Origin: Thioploca ingrica
GTDB lineage: Bacteria; Pseudomonadota; Gammaproteobacteria; Beggiatoales; Beggiatoaceae
DNA length: 64,000 nucleotides
Reading direction: 5' to 3'
NCBI GenBank assembly: GCA_000828835.1
Contig: AP014633.1
Span: forward strand, 2,542,001 to 2,606,000
Of this stretch, positions 52,318 through 62,562 are shown in pieces. The notes beneath the pieces are model-generated. The model ran no database searches. It saw only the letters and a list, made by a program, of their open reading frames with translations, and was not told the DNA's origin. Position 1 is the first letter of the stretch; the number at the start of each line of letters is the position of its first letter. Position numbers and translations under genes: made by a program.

Positions 52318-53361
52318 CTAAAGACTAATTTGTTCCATCTGCTTAATTATTAGCTGGGTACTTTCTTGAGGATGAGTTTGATATAAATCGAGTAAAGACT
52401 GAGCCACCGTTAACCAATAATTTTGCCCTTTGTTAACCACTTGCTGCAATGAAAGGCGGTTATTTTTTGTTTGCAACCCTTGTTGACAGGCGGTGAGCAA
52501 ACTGGGAAACAAAGCTTTTCGTATTCCTTTCAAATTAGCCAGATAAAGTAGTAAAGTAGACGTTTGTGCCTGCTCGAGGATTCGAGGTAAAGTCACTAAA
52601 CAATCAGCCAGATGATCACGTACTGCCCGGGCAAACCATTCCGCTTTCGTGCCCGCAAGCGCTATCAACATTTTTTCCCAATCTTCTCCAAGTAATTGAC
52701 CTACTTTTACTTCCCCGATTTCATGATAAATTAAACTGTCTATTTCATCTTGGGTCATTTTATCTAATGCTGCTTCTAAATTTTGATGGGCTTGGTAAAT
52801 TTCTAACAGTTGGACAAAGTGATTTTCAGCTTTTTTCCAATTCCAGGCTTCGATATTTTCCCATAAAGTTTGTCGTAACGCTTCTTGGCGAATAAATATC
52901 ATTTTATTTTGACTCATTGCCGGTGGTGCGGTCAAATCACGGGCATATTCCTCGGCAACGATGAAAATTTCTAACCCTTCTCGCCATTCGTGCTGATGTA
53001 AACAACCTATAAAAAACAGTGGTTTACCAAAATGACCATAACCACCACTATAAACTAAGCCTTGTGGTAATAAGACTCGATTAATCGCAATCGTATCAAA
53101 AGGATCGTAACACTTATCCGCAACTGGAATACAGTCAAAGGATTCAGCGGCTAATTTTCCCCACAATTGCTCACGTGCCATTAGCCAATTGCCAATATCT
53201 TGTTGCGATAATTTAGCGGTCAAGGGTAATTTTTTTTCCCACCGATATAATTGGCGCATTTTCAGTAAATAGGTGCATAAACCATAATCTTGCGCAAAAT
53301 TTCCATCGGAAATATGGCAATTTTTTTGGATAGTGGCATATAATGTTGGTAAATTTGGCAT
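52318..53361 (-). CDS. Sfum_1244-like protein of unknown function
   Basis: 347 residues, soluble. IQKNCHISDGNFAQDYGLCTYLLKMRQLYRWEKKLPL, YDPFDTIAINRVLLPQGLVYSGGYGHFGKPLFFIG, EEYARDLTAPPAMSQNKMIFIRQEALRQTLWENIEAW and IYHEIGEVKVGQLLG match what I recall of the Sfum_1244 family from sulfate-reducing and sulfur-oxidising bacteria. No catalytic motif is established, though the conserved YHEIGE could bind metal. It lies ten bases after the O-antigen ligase-like gene and is probably in the same operon. Confidence 0.72.
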   Translation of the reverse strand: MPNLPTLYATIQKNCHISDGNFAQDYGLCTYLLKMRQLYRWEKKLPLTAKLSQQDIGNWLMAREQLWGKLAAESFDCIPVADKCYDPFDTIAINRVLLPQGLVYSGGYGHFGKPLFFIGCLHQHEWREGLEIFIVAEEYARDLTAPPAMSQNKMIFIRQEALRQTLWENIEAWNWKKAENHFVQLLEIYQAHQNLEAALDKMTQDEIDSLIYHEIGEVKVGQLLGEDWEKMLIALAGTKAEWFARAVRDHLADCLVTLPRILEQAQTSTLLLYLANLKGIRKALFPSLLTACQQGLQTKNNRLSLQQVVNKGQNYWLTVAQSLLDLYQTHPQESTQLIIKQMEQISL

Positions 53362-53371
53362 GAGAAGAAAA

Positions 53372-54757
53372 TTATAAAGATCTTTTAAATTTAAAATGCT
53401 GAGAAGATTTTATTGGAGTAACCCGATTGGTTAAAAAATGTTTTCTATCCCAAAGTAAATAACCTTCACTCCAACCCACAATGAGAAATAATAAATCAGC
53501 AGTTTGTCCTCCTAACCAAACGGTAGCAATTGACCAGAATATAACAAACAGTAAACTCAATAAAGTAAAACCAAATGGGTTAGTGGGTGGCTGTGTTAAA
53601 GGCTGTAACATCGAATAGAAAAACAATCTAATCATCATAATCCAAAAAATAGCCACAAAAGGAACAAATCCCATCATACCATGTCGTAATGACAACAGTA
53701 AGAAATGGTTATCAATTGATCCTTGCAGTTTTGACTGTGGCCAACCAAAACGCCCCCATCCCCATACCATCTTTTCTTTCACAATATCGATATAATTAAT
53801 GATTAATTGCCAACGATAAGCGGCATTTTGTTGATTAACATCTTCCGCTTGTTCGGGATCGATAGAAGCATAATCGATAAACCATTTAACCGTTGGAATA
53901 CCAATGATAATAACACCCGTTAAAATAACAAAAAAAATGAGCCAACGTTTGTTTGAACGTCCAATCATGGGGATAGCTGCGGCTACCACGGCTCCACTTA
54001 ATGGCCCACGTACTAATGTCATCAGCGCACCGACAAACAAACCGATGGAAAAAATTCGGGCTGGTGGTAGAGGCAACCAAGTTAGATAACGAAGGCGTGG
54101 TGGCCAAACCTGATTCCATTCTAACCACCGTTGGATTCGATAACCGACCACCATAATAATACCCGCTAAAATCGCATGATCGTATGGTCCCATTGCCCGT
54201 GGTAGTCCCCAACGGTATTGAGTAGTTAAATTCCAAGCTTGACCAGAAAAAAAACGTCCCAATACTCTTTGCCATAGCGTATAAGGTGATAAAGTCAGTG
54301 ATTGATATAAAGAAAGTGTTGCCACAATCAAGAGCACAATAACGATTTTTTTAGCCGATTCTTCTCGCAAACCAGCTGGTTCTATTAAACTCTTCGCTAA
54401 AATATAAGGTAACAGAATTGAAACCAGCACATTATTGGCTAAGAAATTTTGGGTCGGTTTGTAGCCGGCATTGATATATTCTGAATAACCGACTGAAAAA
54501 GCATAAATAAATATCAGGATGTCTAGTAACGAAAATTGCCATCCTGGCGAACCTCGTATTAACCAAACAATAAAAATCGGGATAATAGCAGCAAATTGAA
54601 ACGAGGGATCCGGTATTCCTGGAATAGGCCAGTCATAATAAGAGGGTAATAATAATAAAGTCGGTATATATACTTTTAAAAAAGCTTGGTGAGGTGATTG
54701 TGTCCAGGCGATATACGCCGATAATAATCCAGGAATAATGACAATGCTAGCGAACAC
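53372..54757 (-). CDS. O-antigen ligase/polymerase-like membrane protein
   Basis: 461 residues, about twelve membrane helices. The Wzy/WaaL-like loop includes GLPRAMGPYDHAILAGI, and VRGPLSGAVVAAAIPMIG with a conserved Arg-Gly. WGWGRFGWPQSKLQGSIDNHFLLLSLRHGMMGFVPFVAIFWI carries the N-x-x-L...G-G/H-x-x-G signature of the O-antigen ligase family. It probably polymerises or attaches a surface polysaccharide. It precedes the Sfum_1244-like gene. No other polysaccharide genes flank it. Confidence 0.85.
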   Translation of the reverse strand: MFASIVIIPGLLSAYIAWTQSPHQAFLKVYIPTLLLLPSYYDWPIPGIPDPSFQFAAIIPIFIVWLIRGSPGWQFSLLDILIFIYAFSVGYSEYINAGYKPTQNFLANNVLVSILLPYILAKSLIEPAGLREESAKKIVIVLLIVATLSLYQSLTLSPYTLWQRVLGRFFSGQAWNLTTQYRWGLPRAMGPYDHAILAGIIMVVGYRIQRWLEWNQVWPPRLRYLTWLPLPPARIFSIGLFVGALMTLVRGPLSGAVVAAAIPMIGRSNKRWLIFFVILTGVIIIGIPTVKWFIDYASIDPEQAEDVNQQNAAYRWQLIINYIDIVKEKMVWGWGRFGWPQSKLQGSIDNHFLLLSLRHGMMGFVPFVAIFWIMMIRLFFYSMLQPLTQPPTNPFGFTLLSLLFVIFWSIATVWLGGQTADLLFLIVGWSEGYLLWDRKHFLTNRVTPIKSSQHFKFKRSL

Positions 54758-55046
54758 AAGTATTACCCTAAAAGGTTAAAGTGTAATTATTTAATTAAAA
54801 GATTCAGTCGCATTAAAATAATAGTATAATGCCAAGTGTAGCCTTTTTGAAAATAAAGCCACTTAATAATTATAATTCAATTACTAGGATAGGTTAGAGA
54901 TAATTTAAATGGTCATAAAAAATGAATGTTATCTAAAAGATATTTAGATTTATTTTTAATAAATTATACTCTAACTCATTGCTATTTTAGGTCAGTTTGC
55001 CTATATATACTAAAAGAACTTAAGTTTTTAAGTCAGGAGAATTTTT

Positions 55047-56123
55047 ATGAACTATAAACGTTATTTCTACGGAGGAGGCTGGGTAGTCGGCCTGCTCTTT
55101 TGTAAAATGGTATTAGCACAAAATCTAGTAATCAATTTATATGACACTCAGGGGCAAGGTATTGATGTGAATAATGTTCAAATAAATAATATTTTTATCG
55201 ATACTTTAGTTCAAAATCCTTTAACGGGTATTCCTGAATGGATAGCTGTTCCTTATAGCTTTGTGTTTAGAGCTTGTCAAAGTGATCCGGTTGATCCCAA
55301 CACCCTCTATTTAGAACCATTGTTAACCGGCGCAGAACAACCACCTTGTTATATAAGTCCATTAGATTTTACTGATACTCAAGTCGTGGGTGGTATGAAC
55401 GACAATAATGGGATAGCACTCCGAAATTCGGTGCAATTAAATAATGTTCGTGAATATACTGAGGAAATGGATTTGCTCAATCCTAACCATTCGGAGTTAA
55501 CAACGACTTATTATAATATGGCTTTGGAACTTAATTTGGAAAAATTACGTTTAGAACAAAGAGAAAAATACGCTATCTCTCCTCCACCGATTAATTCAAT
55601 GATTTCTCTAAAGCCAGATCATCAAATCATGATCGTACTTTCTTGGGATGGCAATCGGCGACTCGATTTTGATGCGCATTTGACCGGGCCAGCACCTGGG
55701 TTAGTGGGTTCTTATAACAATGAGCCAGATCGGTTTCATATTTATTTTGGTAATAAGATTAATGAAGTCGCTCATCTTTATACCGACGATTTTAGCAATA
55801 GTCAACCGGAAACTATGGAAATTTCTCCACCACCGGGTCAGGAAAAATTAAGACCGGGTATTTATCGGTATTCAGTTCATCATTTCCAAGGAAACGGCAA
55901 TTTTGTTGAAGCTAAGGTACAAGTACATCTGTGGATAGGCGGTTTGGAACAGGTGTTTGAACCCCTCTTACCCCCGGAAAACGATGACAAATACTGGAAT
56001 AGTATTATGTATAAATGGGAAGTATTTGAATTAATTGTGAGTGAAGACGGAATGATGCAAGTTCAACTGCAACAAAATTATGCACCGAGTAACCCCGCCG
56101 AAGTACGAAGAAAAGTTAACTAA
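55047..56123 (+). CDS. Secreted protein with YfaP/DUF2135-like domain
   Basis: 358 residues; AGGAG lies nine bases before the ATG. A signal peptide (YFYGGGWVVGLLFCKMVLAQ) is followed by a region with two Cys (RACQSDPVD, PPCYISP). The C-terminal domain MIVLSWDGNRRLDFDAHLTGPAPGLVGSYNN...RFHIYFGNKINEVAHLYTDDFSNSQPETMEI...GIYRYSVHHFQGNGNF matches the YfaP-like pattern of sulfur-bacterial and myxobacterial surface proteins (LxWxxxPxDLDAHLxGP...DDxxxxGPETxxI...YxYxVHxY). It is probably a carbohydrate- or Ca-binding beta-sandwich. It is convergent with rnfG. Confidence 0.8.
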   Translation: MNYKRYFYGGGWVVGLLFCKMVLAQNLVINLYDTQGQGIDVNNVQINNIFIDTLVQNPLTGIPEWIAVPYSFVFRACQSDPVDPNTLYLEPLLTGAEQPPCYISPLDFTDTQVVGGMNDNNGIALRNSVQLNNVREYTEEMDLLNPNHSELTTTYYNMALELNLEKLRLEQREKYAISPPPINSMISLKPDHQIMIVLSWDGNRRLDFDAHLTGPAPGLVGSYNNEPDRFHIYFGNKINEVAHLYTDDFSNSQPETMEISPPPGQEKLRPGIYRYSVHHFQGNGNFVEAKVQVHLWIGGLEQVFEPLLPPENDDKYWNSIMYKWEVFELIVSEDGMMQVQLQQNYAPSNPAEVRRKVN

Positions 56124-56154
56124 GCAAGCGTTATGTCATGATAACTTTTCGTGT

Positions 56155-56832
56155 TCACGAAGATGGATTATCTTTATTAAATAGAGCATTGCGTTGTTGT
56201 TGATAAAACAATAAAGCTTTATGAACTGCTTTAACAACTGCTCGTGGTGTAATGGTAGCACCGGTCACCTGATCAAACACGCCGCCGTCGCGTTTGACTC
56301 TCCAACCTGATTCACTGGGGTTGGTCAATGAACGTCCCTTAAAATCTAAAATCCAGTTGGAGCGGCGTGTTTCAATATAATCACCCAAACCCGGTGTTTC
56401 TTGATGAGAAATAACCCGAACGCCGAGAAGTGTACCATTATAATTGATACCCACTAATAAGCGGATAGCTCCATTATAACCGTCAGGAGCAACCGGGGTT
56501 AGCAGAACAGCGACCGGTTGCTCCGCTTGGCGGGCACGATAGAGGGTTACCGGTTGATTGGTTCCCAATAAATCTTCGTTTTGTACCCAGATAAAATCAT
56601 TAAATAAATCATTATCATATTGATCTTGACTAATCAAAGCGTTTAAGGTACGCAATAACGTAGCACGCTCATTTGCGGCAATGTGCGGAGCAGTGATTTG
56701 ATAAGTAAAAGTCACTAAACCACTGCCCAATATGGCAAATAAAGTTAAAATAGCGGCTACGCGGATTATACGAGCTTCTAACACAGTTTTACTTTCAATG
56801 TCCAAATACACGCGGTTGAGTATAATAATCAA
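56155..56832 (-). CDS. rnfG: Rnf electron-transport complex subunit G
   Basis: Up to 225 residues. An N-terminal membrane anchor (AAILTLFAILGSGLVTF) precedes a periplasmic FMN-binding domain; FMN is attached covalently to the Thr of VTGATITPRAV (around residue 190). GLGDYIETRRSNWILDFKGRSL is the usual RnfG motif. The ATG at 56832 overlaps rnfD by 38 bases; a TTG start nearer the rnfD stop is equally possible. It is the last gene of the rnfABCDG run; rnfE does not follow. It accepts electrons from RnfD and passes them to the terminal membrane part. Confidence 0.95.
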   Translation of the reverse strand: MIIILNRVYLDIESKTVLEARIIRVAAILTLFAILGSGLVTFTYQITAPHIAANERATLLRTLNALISQDQYDNDLFNDFIWVQNEDLLGTNQPVTLYRARQAEQPVAVLLTPVAPDGYNGAIRLLVGINYNGTLLGVRVISHQETPGLGDYIETRRSNWILDFKGRSLTNPSESGWRVKRDGGVFDQVTGATITPRAVVKAVHKALLFYQQQRNALFNKDNPSS

Positions 56833-57829
56833 TCAGCGGTGCGGCTATATTCATCAATAAGACCGAAAAGGCTACACCATCAGGATAACCGCCCCAGGTA
56901 CGAATAATATAAATCAAAATACCAATCCCAATTCCATAAATTAATTTGCCCGTATTAGAAGTAGCGGCACTGACGGGATCAGTAGCAATAAAAAATGCAC
57001 CAATCATAACCGAGCCTCCGCCAAAAAGGTGAAAAAATGGAGAGGGATAACGGTCAGAATCTATAGTGAAAAATAAGCTGGCAATCAGGAATAAACTGCC
57101 AACGACGGCAACGGGAATATGCCAAGTAATGACTCGCTTATAAATGAGCCAAACGCCTCCTAAAAAAAATGTACTTCCTATCCATTCCCAACCTTTAGCA
57201 CCATAATAACTAAAGATAGGATTTTGCTTAATTTCCGTGACGGTATGAAACTTATTAAGTTGCGTTTTCATCGTATTTAAAGGCGTTGCACTACTAAGCG
57301 CATCTAAGGTGATTCCACCAAGGGGTTGGCCAGTAAAAATAATGCTCATACTTTCTACTATACTAGGATAATGGCCACTCAACGAAGCCAGATGAGGCCA
57401 TTTCATCATCTCACTGGGAAACGAAATTAATAACATCGCATAGCCGACTATTGCTGGATTAAAGGGGTTGTATCCCAAACCACCGTATAAATGTTTAGCA
57501 AAAATCAGCGCGAATGCGGTTCCCAGTACTGAAAGCCACCATGGCGCAAAGGGAGGTAACGCCGAGCCCAGTAACCATGCGGTTACTAAGGCACTATTAT
57601 CGGTTAAAAAGGGTCGTAAGGGACGATCACGTAGCCACAAGAGCGTCGCTTCACAGCTCAAAGCCGTCATACTGGTTAGTAAAATATGAATAACAATTCC
57701 CCAACCAAAAAACCAAACATACATGGCAATACCGGGTATCAGTGCATAGAGTACCTGGCGCATCATTTCTGCTACGCTATTGGCTTGATGCAGGTAAGGG
57801 GCGGTCGACAGCTTAAATGGCATAGTCAA
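56795..57829 (-). CDS. rnfD: Rnf electron-transport complex subunit D
   Basis: 344 residues, NqrB/RnfD family, with about nine membrane helices. FNPAIVGYAMLLISFP and the covalent-FMN attachment segment LDALSSATPL (Thr near 187) are present. PVSAATSNTGKLIYGIGIGILIYIIRTWGGYPDGVAFSVLLMNIAAPLID is the diagnostic C-terminal stretch. It forms the ion-translocating core with RnfA and RnfE in the inner membrane. The gap to rnfC is 92 bp; rnfG follows with overlap. Confidence 0.96.
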   Translation of the reverse strand: MTMPFKLSTAPYLHQANSVAEMMRQVLYALIPGIAMYVWFFGWGIVIHILLTSMTALSCEATLLWLRDRPLRPFLTDNSALVTAWLLGSALPPFAPWWLSVLGTAFALIFAKHLYGGLGYNPFNPAIVGYAMLLISFPSEMMKWPHLASLSGHYPSIVESMSIIFTGQPLGGITLDALSSATPLNTMKTQLNKFHTVTEIKQNPIFSYYGAKGWEWIGSTFFLGGVWLIYKRVITWHIPVAVVGSLFLIASLFFTIDSDRYPSPFFHLFGGGSVMIGAFFIATDPVSAATSNTGKLIYGIGIGILIYIIRTWGGYPDGVAFSVLLMNIAAPLIDYYTQPRVFGH

Positions 57830-57921
57830 AGAAAATCAGGTTATTTTTTAATTAATGGCCTTATTTTACTGCAGCGTAAATTTTTTGCTGGCAATGAGTT
57901 CAAACTGCAAATTTCCCTCGG

Positions 57922-59463
57922 TTAATGGACCGATTCCTCCTGAATAGGTTTCTCTTCTGAATGATTGGGTACTTTTTTGGCTTTAACCCGTTCTAACGCG
58001 GCTTCAATGATAACTTGTTTATCGGGTTGACTGGCTGCCGCTGCTGCTTGATGTCGAGCTAATTTTTCGGCTTTGTCTCGATCTAAACGGAAAGTACGAA
58101 ATTCATGTCGATTGCGAGCCAGGTTAGCTTTTTGACGTTCCTGTTCATTAGCACGGATTTCCGCTTTAGCATAACGATAATAATCAACTAAAGGGAGATA
58201 ACTGGGACAAACATAGGCACAACAACCACACTCAATACAATCAAATAGGTGATAATTTTTAGCGGTTTTAAAATCTTTGGCTTTGGTATACCAATATAAT
58301 TGCTGTGGCAATAAGTTGACCGGACAAACTTGAGCACAAGCACCACACCGAATACAGGGCATGGTTGGCTTTGGTGATTCAATCGCTTGCGTACTAGAAG
58401 CAATTAAACAGTTAGTCGTTTTAATGACCGGCAACTGGTCATGAGGTAAGGTAAATCCCATCATGGGACCACCCATAATTAATTGTTTAATATCGGATTT
58501 ACGTCCACATTGGTCAATAATAACCTGGATTGGCGTTCCCAAGAGTACTTCGAGGTTTTGCGGTTGTTCTATCCCGTTGCCCGTGACGGTAACTACCCTT
58601 GATATTAAAGGTCTGCCTTCTTTAACCGCTCGGTATACTGCTCGAGTCGTTTCTATATTATGTACGACCATGCCAAAATCAGCCGGTAACTGAGCTTTAC
58701 CAATTTCTTTGCCGGTCAACACATGGATGAGTTGTTTTTCCCCGCCCGTTGGATATAAGGTCGGTACTTTTACCACAGTTACTCGTCCCTGTGCCGCTTG
58801 TAATAAAGCGGAATAAGCGGCCGGTTTATTATCTTCTACGGCTATCACACAATGCTGAGTACCACCCAGTATATGCCTGAATATTTGGGCACCCATAACG
58901 ATATCATCGGGATATTCGCGCATTAAGCGATCATCGCAAGTGATATAAGGTTCACACTCTGCACCATTAATAATTAAGGTATCTATGCCGGCGGATTTTA
59001 ATTTCAGGTGTGAAGGAAATCCAGCGCCCCCAAGCCCAACAATACCCGCCATAGCAACCTGTTGACGTAATGTCATCGGTGAAAGTGTCGTATAATCAAT
59101 AATGGGGCTACATTCTATCCATTCATCTCGTCCGTCGGTTTCAATAACAATGCAAAGTGCTGTCAAACCCGAGGGATGAGGTACGCTATGCGGTTCAATT
59201 GCAACAACAGTACCTGAACTGGAGGCATGCAGAGGAACACTCATTTTAAGATAACAATCATTGGCTTGGCAATGAGCAATAATTTGACCTTTAAGTACTT
59301 TGTCCCCCACTTTAACCACCGGTTCTGCGGGAACACCGATATGTTGTAATAAAGGTAATATTAGAAATTGAGGTAAATTGGCTTTCGCTATGGGTTGCTC
59401 ACTTGATAAGCTCTTATTCCCATCCAGTTTAATACCACCACGAAATTGCCACAAACGGGTCAT
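57922..59463 (-). CDS. rnfC: Rnf electron-transport complex subunit C
   Basis: 513 residues, slightly longer than minimal RnfC because of a charged tail ([17 protein letters not shown]...) as in other gammaproteobacteria. The FMN/NADH-binding part has [16 protein letters not shown] and [19 protein letters not shown]. Two [4Fe-4S] sites are [14 protein letters not shown] (about 369) and [16 protein letters not shown] (about 410). It oxidises NADH and passes electrons to RnfB. Its ATG overlaps the rnfB stop (ATGA). Confidence 0.97.
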   Translation of the reverse strand: MTRLWQFRGGIKLDGNKSLSSEQPIAKANLPQFLILPLLQHIGVPAEPVVKVGDKVLKGQIIAHCQANDCYLKMSVPLHASSSGTVVAIEPHSVPHPSGLTALCIVIETDGRDEWIECSPIIDYTTLSPMTLRQQVAMAGIVGLGGAGFPSHLKLKSAGIDTLIINGAECEPYITCDDRLMREYPDDIVMGAQIFRHILGGTQHCVIAVEDNKPAAYSALLQAAQGRVTVVKVPTLYPTGGEKQLIHVLTGKEIGKAQLPADFGMVVHNIETTRAVYRAVKEGRPLISRVVTVTGNGIEQPQNLEVLLGTPIQVIIDQCGRKSDIKQLIMGGPMMGFTLPHDQLPVIKTTNCLIASSTQAIESPKPTMPCIRCGACAQVCPVNLLPQQLYWYTKAKDFKTAKNYHLFDCIECGCCAYVCPSYLPLVDYYRYAKAEIRANEQERQKANLARNRHEFRTFRLDRDKAEKLARHQAAAAASQPDKQVIIEAALERVKAKKVPNHSEEKPIQEESVH

Positions 59464-60056
59464 AACAACAATTCCACCTCTTCAGATTTAAAGAGTTGCG
59501 GTGGTTTAACCGGTAATGAAACCACCGGATAAGGCCATTTCCAGGTAGTCAGCGTTGGTTGCACCGAGACCATCTGAATACAATTTACTGGGCAGGGTGC
59601 TACACATAGTTCACAACCGGTACACTCTTGTGCAAGAACGGTGTGCATCTGTCGCGATGCGCCTAAGATGGCATCCACTGGACAAGCTTGTATACAGAGA
59701 GTGCAACCAATACATTGAGATTCTTCGATGACCGCTAATATTTTAATTTCTTCTAGTGGTTTTTCCGCACTCAACGCGTTTGGATCTTGATTTAACAGTT
59801 CTGCTAGTGTATGCCGCGTAATTTCGCCACCCGGTAGACATAAGTTAATGTCAGCTTCCTGATTAGCGATGGCTTGAGCATAAGGATGACAACCCGGATA
59901 ACCACATTTACCACATTGACTTTGTGGTAGTAGCATCTCGATTTGTTCAACAAAGGGATCACCCTCAATTTTAAAATAACCGGCCGCATAGCCGAGTAAT
60001 AAGCCAAATAGGAGAGCCAATCCTCCAATGACAACAATCGCTATTCCTACTACCAT
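59460..60056 (-). CDS. rnfB: Rnf electron-transport complex subunit B
   Basis: 198 residues. An N-terminal membrane helix is followed by the CGKCGYPGC motif with Cys48, 51, 56 and 73 (one [4Fe-4S]). Two ferredoxin motifs follow: [12 protein letters not shown] (Cys115-125) and [12 protein letters not shown] (Cys145-155). It carries electrons between the soluble ferredoxin pool, RnfC and the membrane. Start and stop overlap both neighbours (1 nt with rnfA, 4 nt with rnfC), so expression is tightly coupled. Confidence 0.97.
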   Translation of the reverse strand: MVVGIAIVVIGGLALLFGLLLGYAAGYFKIEGDPFVEQIEMLLPQSQCGKCGYPGCHPYAQAIANQEADINLCLPGGEITRHTLAELLNQDPNALSAEKPLEEIKILAVIEESQCIGCTLCIQACPVDAILGASRQMHTVLAQECTGCELCVAPCPVNCIQMVSVQPTLTTWKWPYPVVSLPVKPPQLFKSEEVELLL

Positions 60057-60637
60057 TACTTGACTAGTCCAGCAAAACCCATAAATCCGATTGACATAAT
60101 CCCCGCCGTAAACAGCGTAATCGGTACGCCTTTAAATGCCAAGGGAACATCTGCTACCGCTATCCGTTCGCGGATCGCTGCAAATAACACTAACACGAGA
60201 GCAAAACCAATTGCTGAACCGAATCCATAAATAGTAGAAGCAATAAAATTATGTTTCGCTTGTACATTTAATAAAGCAACGCCTAATACAATACAATTCG
60301 TAGTAATTAAAGGTAAAAAGATACCTAAAGCTTGATATAATAAAGGACTGGTTTTATGTATCACCATCTCAGTAAATTGTACGACTACTGCAATGACAAA
60401 AATGAAAGTAATGGTACGCAAAAAGTCCAATCCGAAGGGGATTAACAAATAATCATAAACTAAATAACTGCATATCGATGATAAAGTCAATACAAAAGTC
60501 GTTGCTAATCCCATGCCGATAGCCGGTTCTAATTTAGTCGAAACACTGATCGACGGACAAAGTCCTAAAAATTTAACCAGTACAAAATTATTAACCAGAA
60601 CAGTACTAATAAAAATAAGTAGGTATTCGGTCATCAT
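60056..60637 (-). CDS. rnfA: Rnf electron-transport complex subunit A
   Basis: 193 residues with six membrane helices. [35 protein letters not shown] and [22 protein letters not shown] are the RnfA/NqrE signatures; the Cys residues in the membrane (LGLC, TTNC) bind the intramembrane iron-sulfur site. It is the first gene of the cluster. A 210-bp AT-rich gap separates it from wrbA and should contain the promoter. A second ATG one codon later is possible. Confidence 0.97.
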   Translation of the reverse strand: MMTEYLLIFISTVLVNNFVLVKFLGLCPSISVSTKLEPAIGMGLATTFVLTLSSICSYLVYDYLLIPFGLDFLRTITFIFVIAVVVQFTEMVIHKTSPLLYQALGIFLPLITTNCIVLGVALLNVQAKHNFIASTIYGFGSAIGFALVLVLFAAIRERIAVADVPLAFKGVPITLFTAGIMSIGFMGFAGLVK

Positions 60638-60847
60638 TTATTTAACTAAACCTTATGATATGACTTAAAAAATACTTAACTCAGATAAGTTGGGTCACTT
60701 CCCAATGAATAGAGACTTTTTAGTATGACGAGGTTATTATTAAAATACAACCGAACAATACTAATGTTTTTTTACCTCTTCTAGTGCTAAGTGAATCAAT
60801 TAAAAAAAGTGATTGTTGGGTTGAATTAACTTAACCTATTCAATTGA

Positions 60848-61462
<615 letters not shown>

Positions 61463-61609
61463 TCAGTAGTGATAATTTTAGCGGTTGCTATGAAAAAATA
61501 ATCTATTTTAACGGTTATTGACTTGACATGTGAATAATTGTAGTGGTAACTTTCTAATAGTTATCGATTTTTAACTACGCTTTTTCATGAAAAAATACGG
61601 AGTTAACGC

Positions 61610-62233
61610 ATGCAGCGTCTGCTTCAACGACCGAGTTTAGTGATACTTATTGTTATAACAATTATGGTAGGATGTGCTTATGTACCCACTCAAGAGATGA
61701 GTGATGCTCGACAGGCGATTAAAGCAGCCCGTGAAGTGAAGGCAATTGCTTATGTCCCAGCTAATTTGACTATAGCAGAGCAAAGTTTAACCACCGCAGA
61801 GCATTATTTAGAAGCGAGTCAATTCAATCAAGCACGGTTGAATGCCAAATTGGCAACCGAACAAGCTGTCAATGCCTACAAAATGACAGTGGCCCTAACG
61901 CGTGCTAACACCATGAGACAAAGTTTAACTAAAATCGGTTACGCTACCCAAACCGTGAATGATCTTTTAGAACAAGCGATGGCGTCCGCTCAGCAACAAG
62001 AAGTTGATAAAACGATTACCTTAGCTAATGAAGCTTATCACCAAGCTGAGTTATTACTCAATCAAGCTCAATTGGAACAAGCCCATTTAATGATTGAAAA
62101 AATCCAAACTCAACCAGCCCATTTAAATCAGAATGAATTAATGATTTTAGAATCAGCCCAACTGGCGTATCGTCGCTATCAAGGTCGAAAAGCTTATGAT
62201 TTGATTATTAATTTGTATAATAAGTTATTTTAA
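61610..62233 (+). CDS. DUF4398 lipoprotein
   Basis: 207 residues. The signal peptide ends in a lipobox (TIMVGC, Cys22), and GGAG lies eight bases before the ATG. The mature part begins YVPTQEMSDARQAIKAAREVKA...APANLTIAEQSL-like helices, matching DUF4398, a helical hairpin domain often combined with OmpA domains. It continues as an almost wholly helical, Gln/Ala-rich protein (ANEAYHQAELLLNQAQLEQAH) with TPR-like regularity. It is probably an outer-membrane lipoprotein. It is divergent from wrbA. Confidence 0.85.
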   Translation: MQRLLQRPSLVILIVITIMVGCAYVPTQEMSDARQAIKAAREVKAIAYVPANLTIAEQSLTTAEHYLEASQFNQARLNAKLATEQAVNAYKMTVALTRANTMRQSLTKIGYATQTVNDLLEQAMASAQQQEVDKTITLANEAYHQAELLLNQAQLEQAHLMIEKIQTQPAHLNQNELMILESAQLAYRRYQGRKAYDLIINLYNKLF

Positions 62234-62562
62234 AATTGAAACGACTTTAGACCCATTGTTATCACACCCATTCAGATGGCTATTATTACATAGTAAATTG
62301 AATTAGTTATTAAAAATAATCCGTTGTTATTCCTACCTCAACAGTGACATTTAGGATTGACAATATTCCTACCTACCGTAACATCATCTCTATAATCTTT
62401 GCCCAAAATTAACCTTTAAATGACACCAACTCCTTTGAATCCATGTTAAAACCAAGATTGTTCAGTTAAAAATGAGTTTAACCTTACAATAAAAGATTTT
62501 TTTAAAATTGACTGACCGCAAAAATACCATGAAGTTAAAACTTACCCTGATTTAAAAGCATT
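62234..62562. other. Intergenic region, nothing recognised
   Basis: 329 bp, AT-rich, between the lipoprotein and kinase genes on the same strand. No gene, palindromic element or convincing promoter pair was found. Confidence 0.5.
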
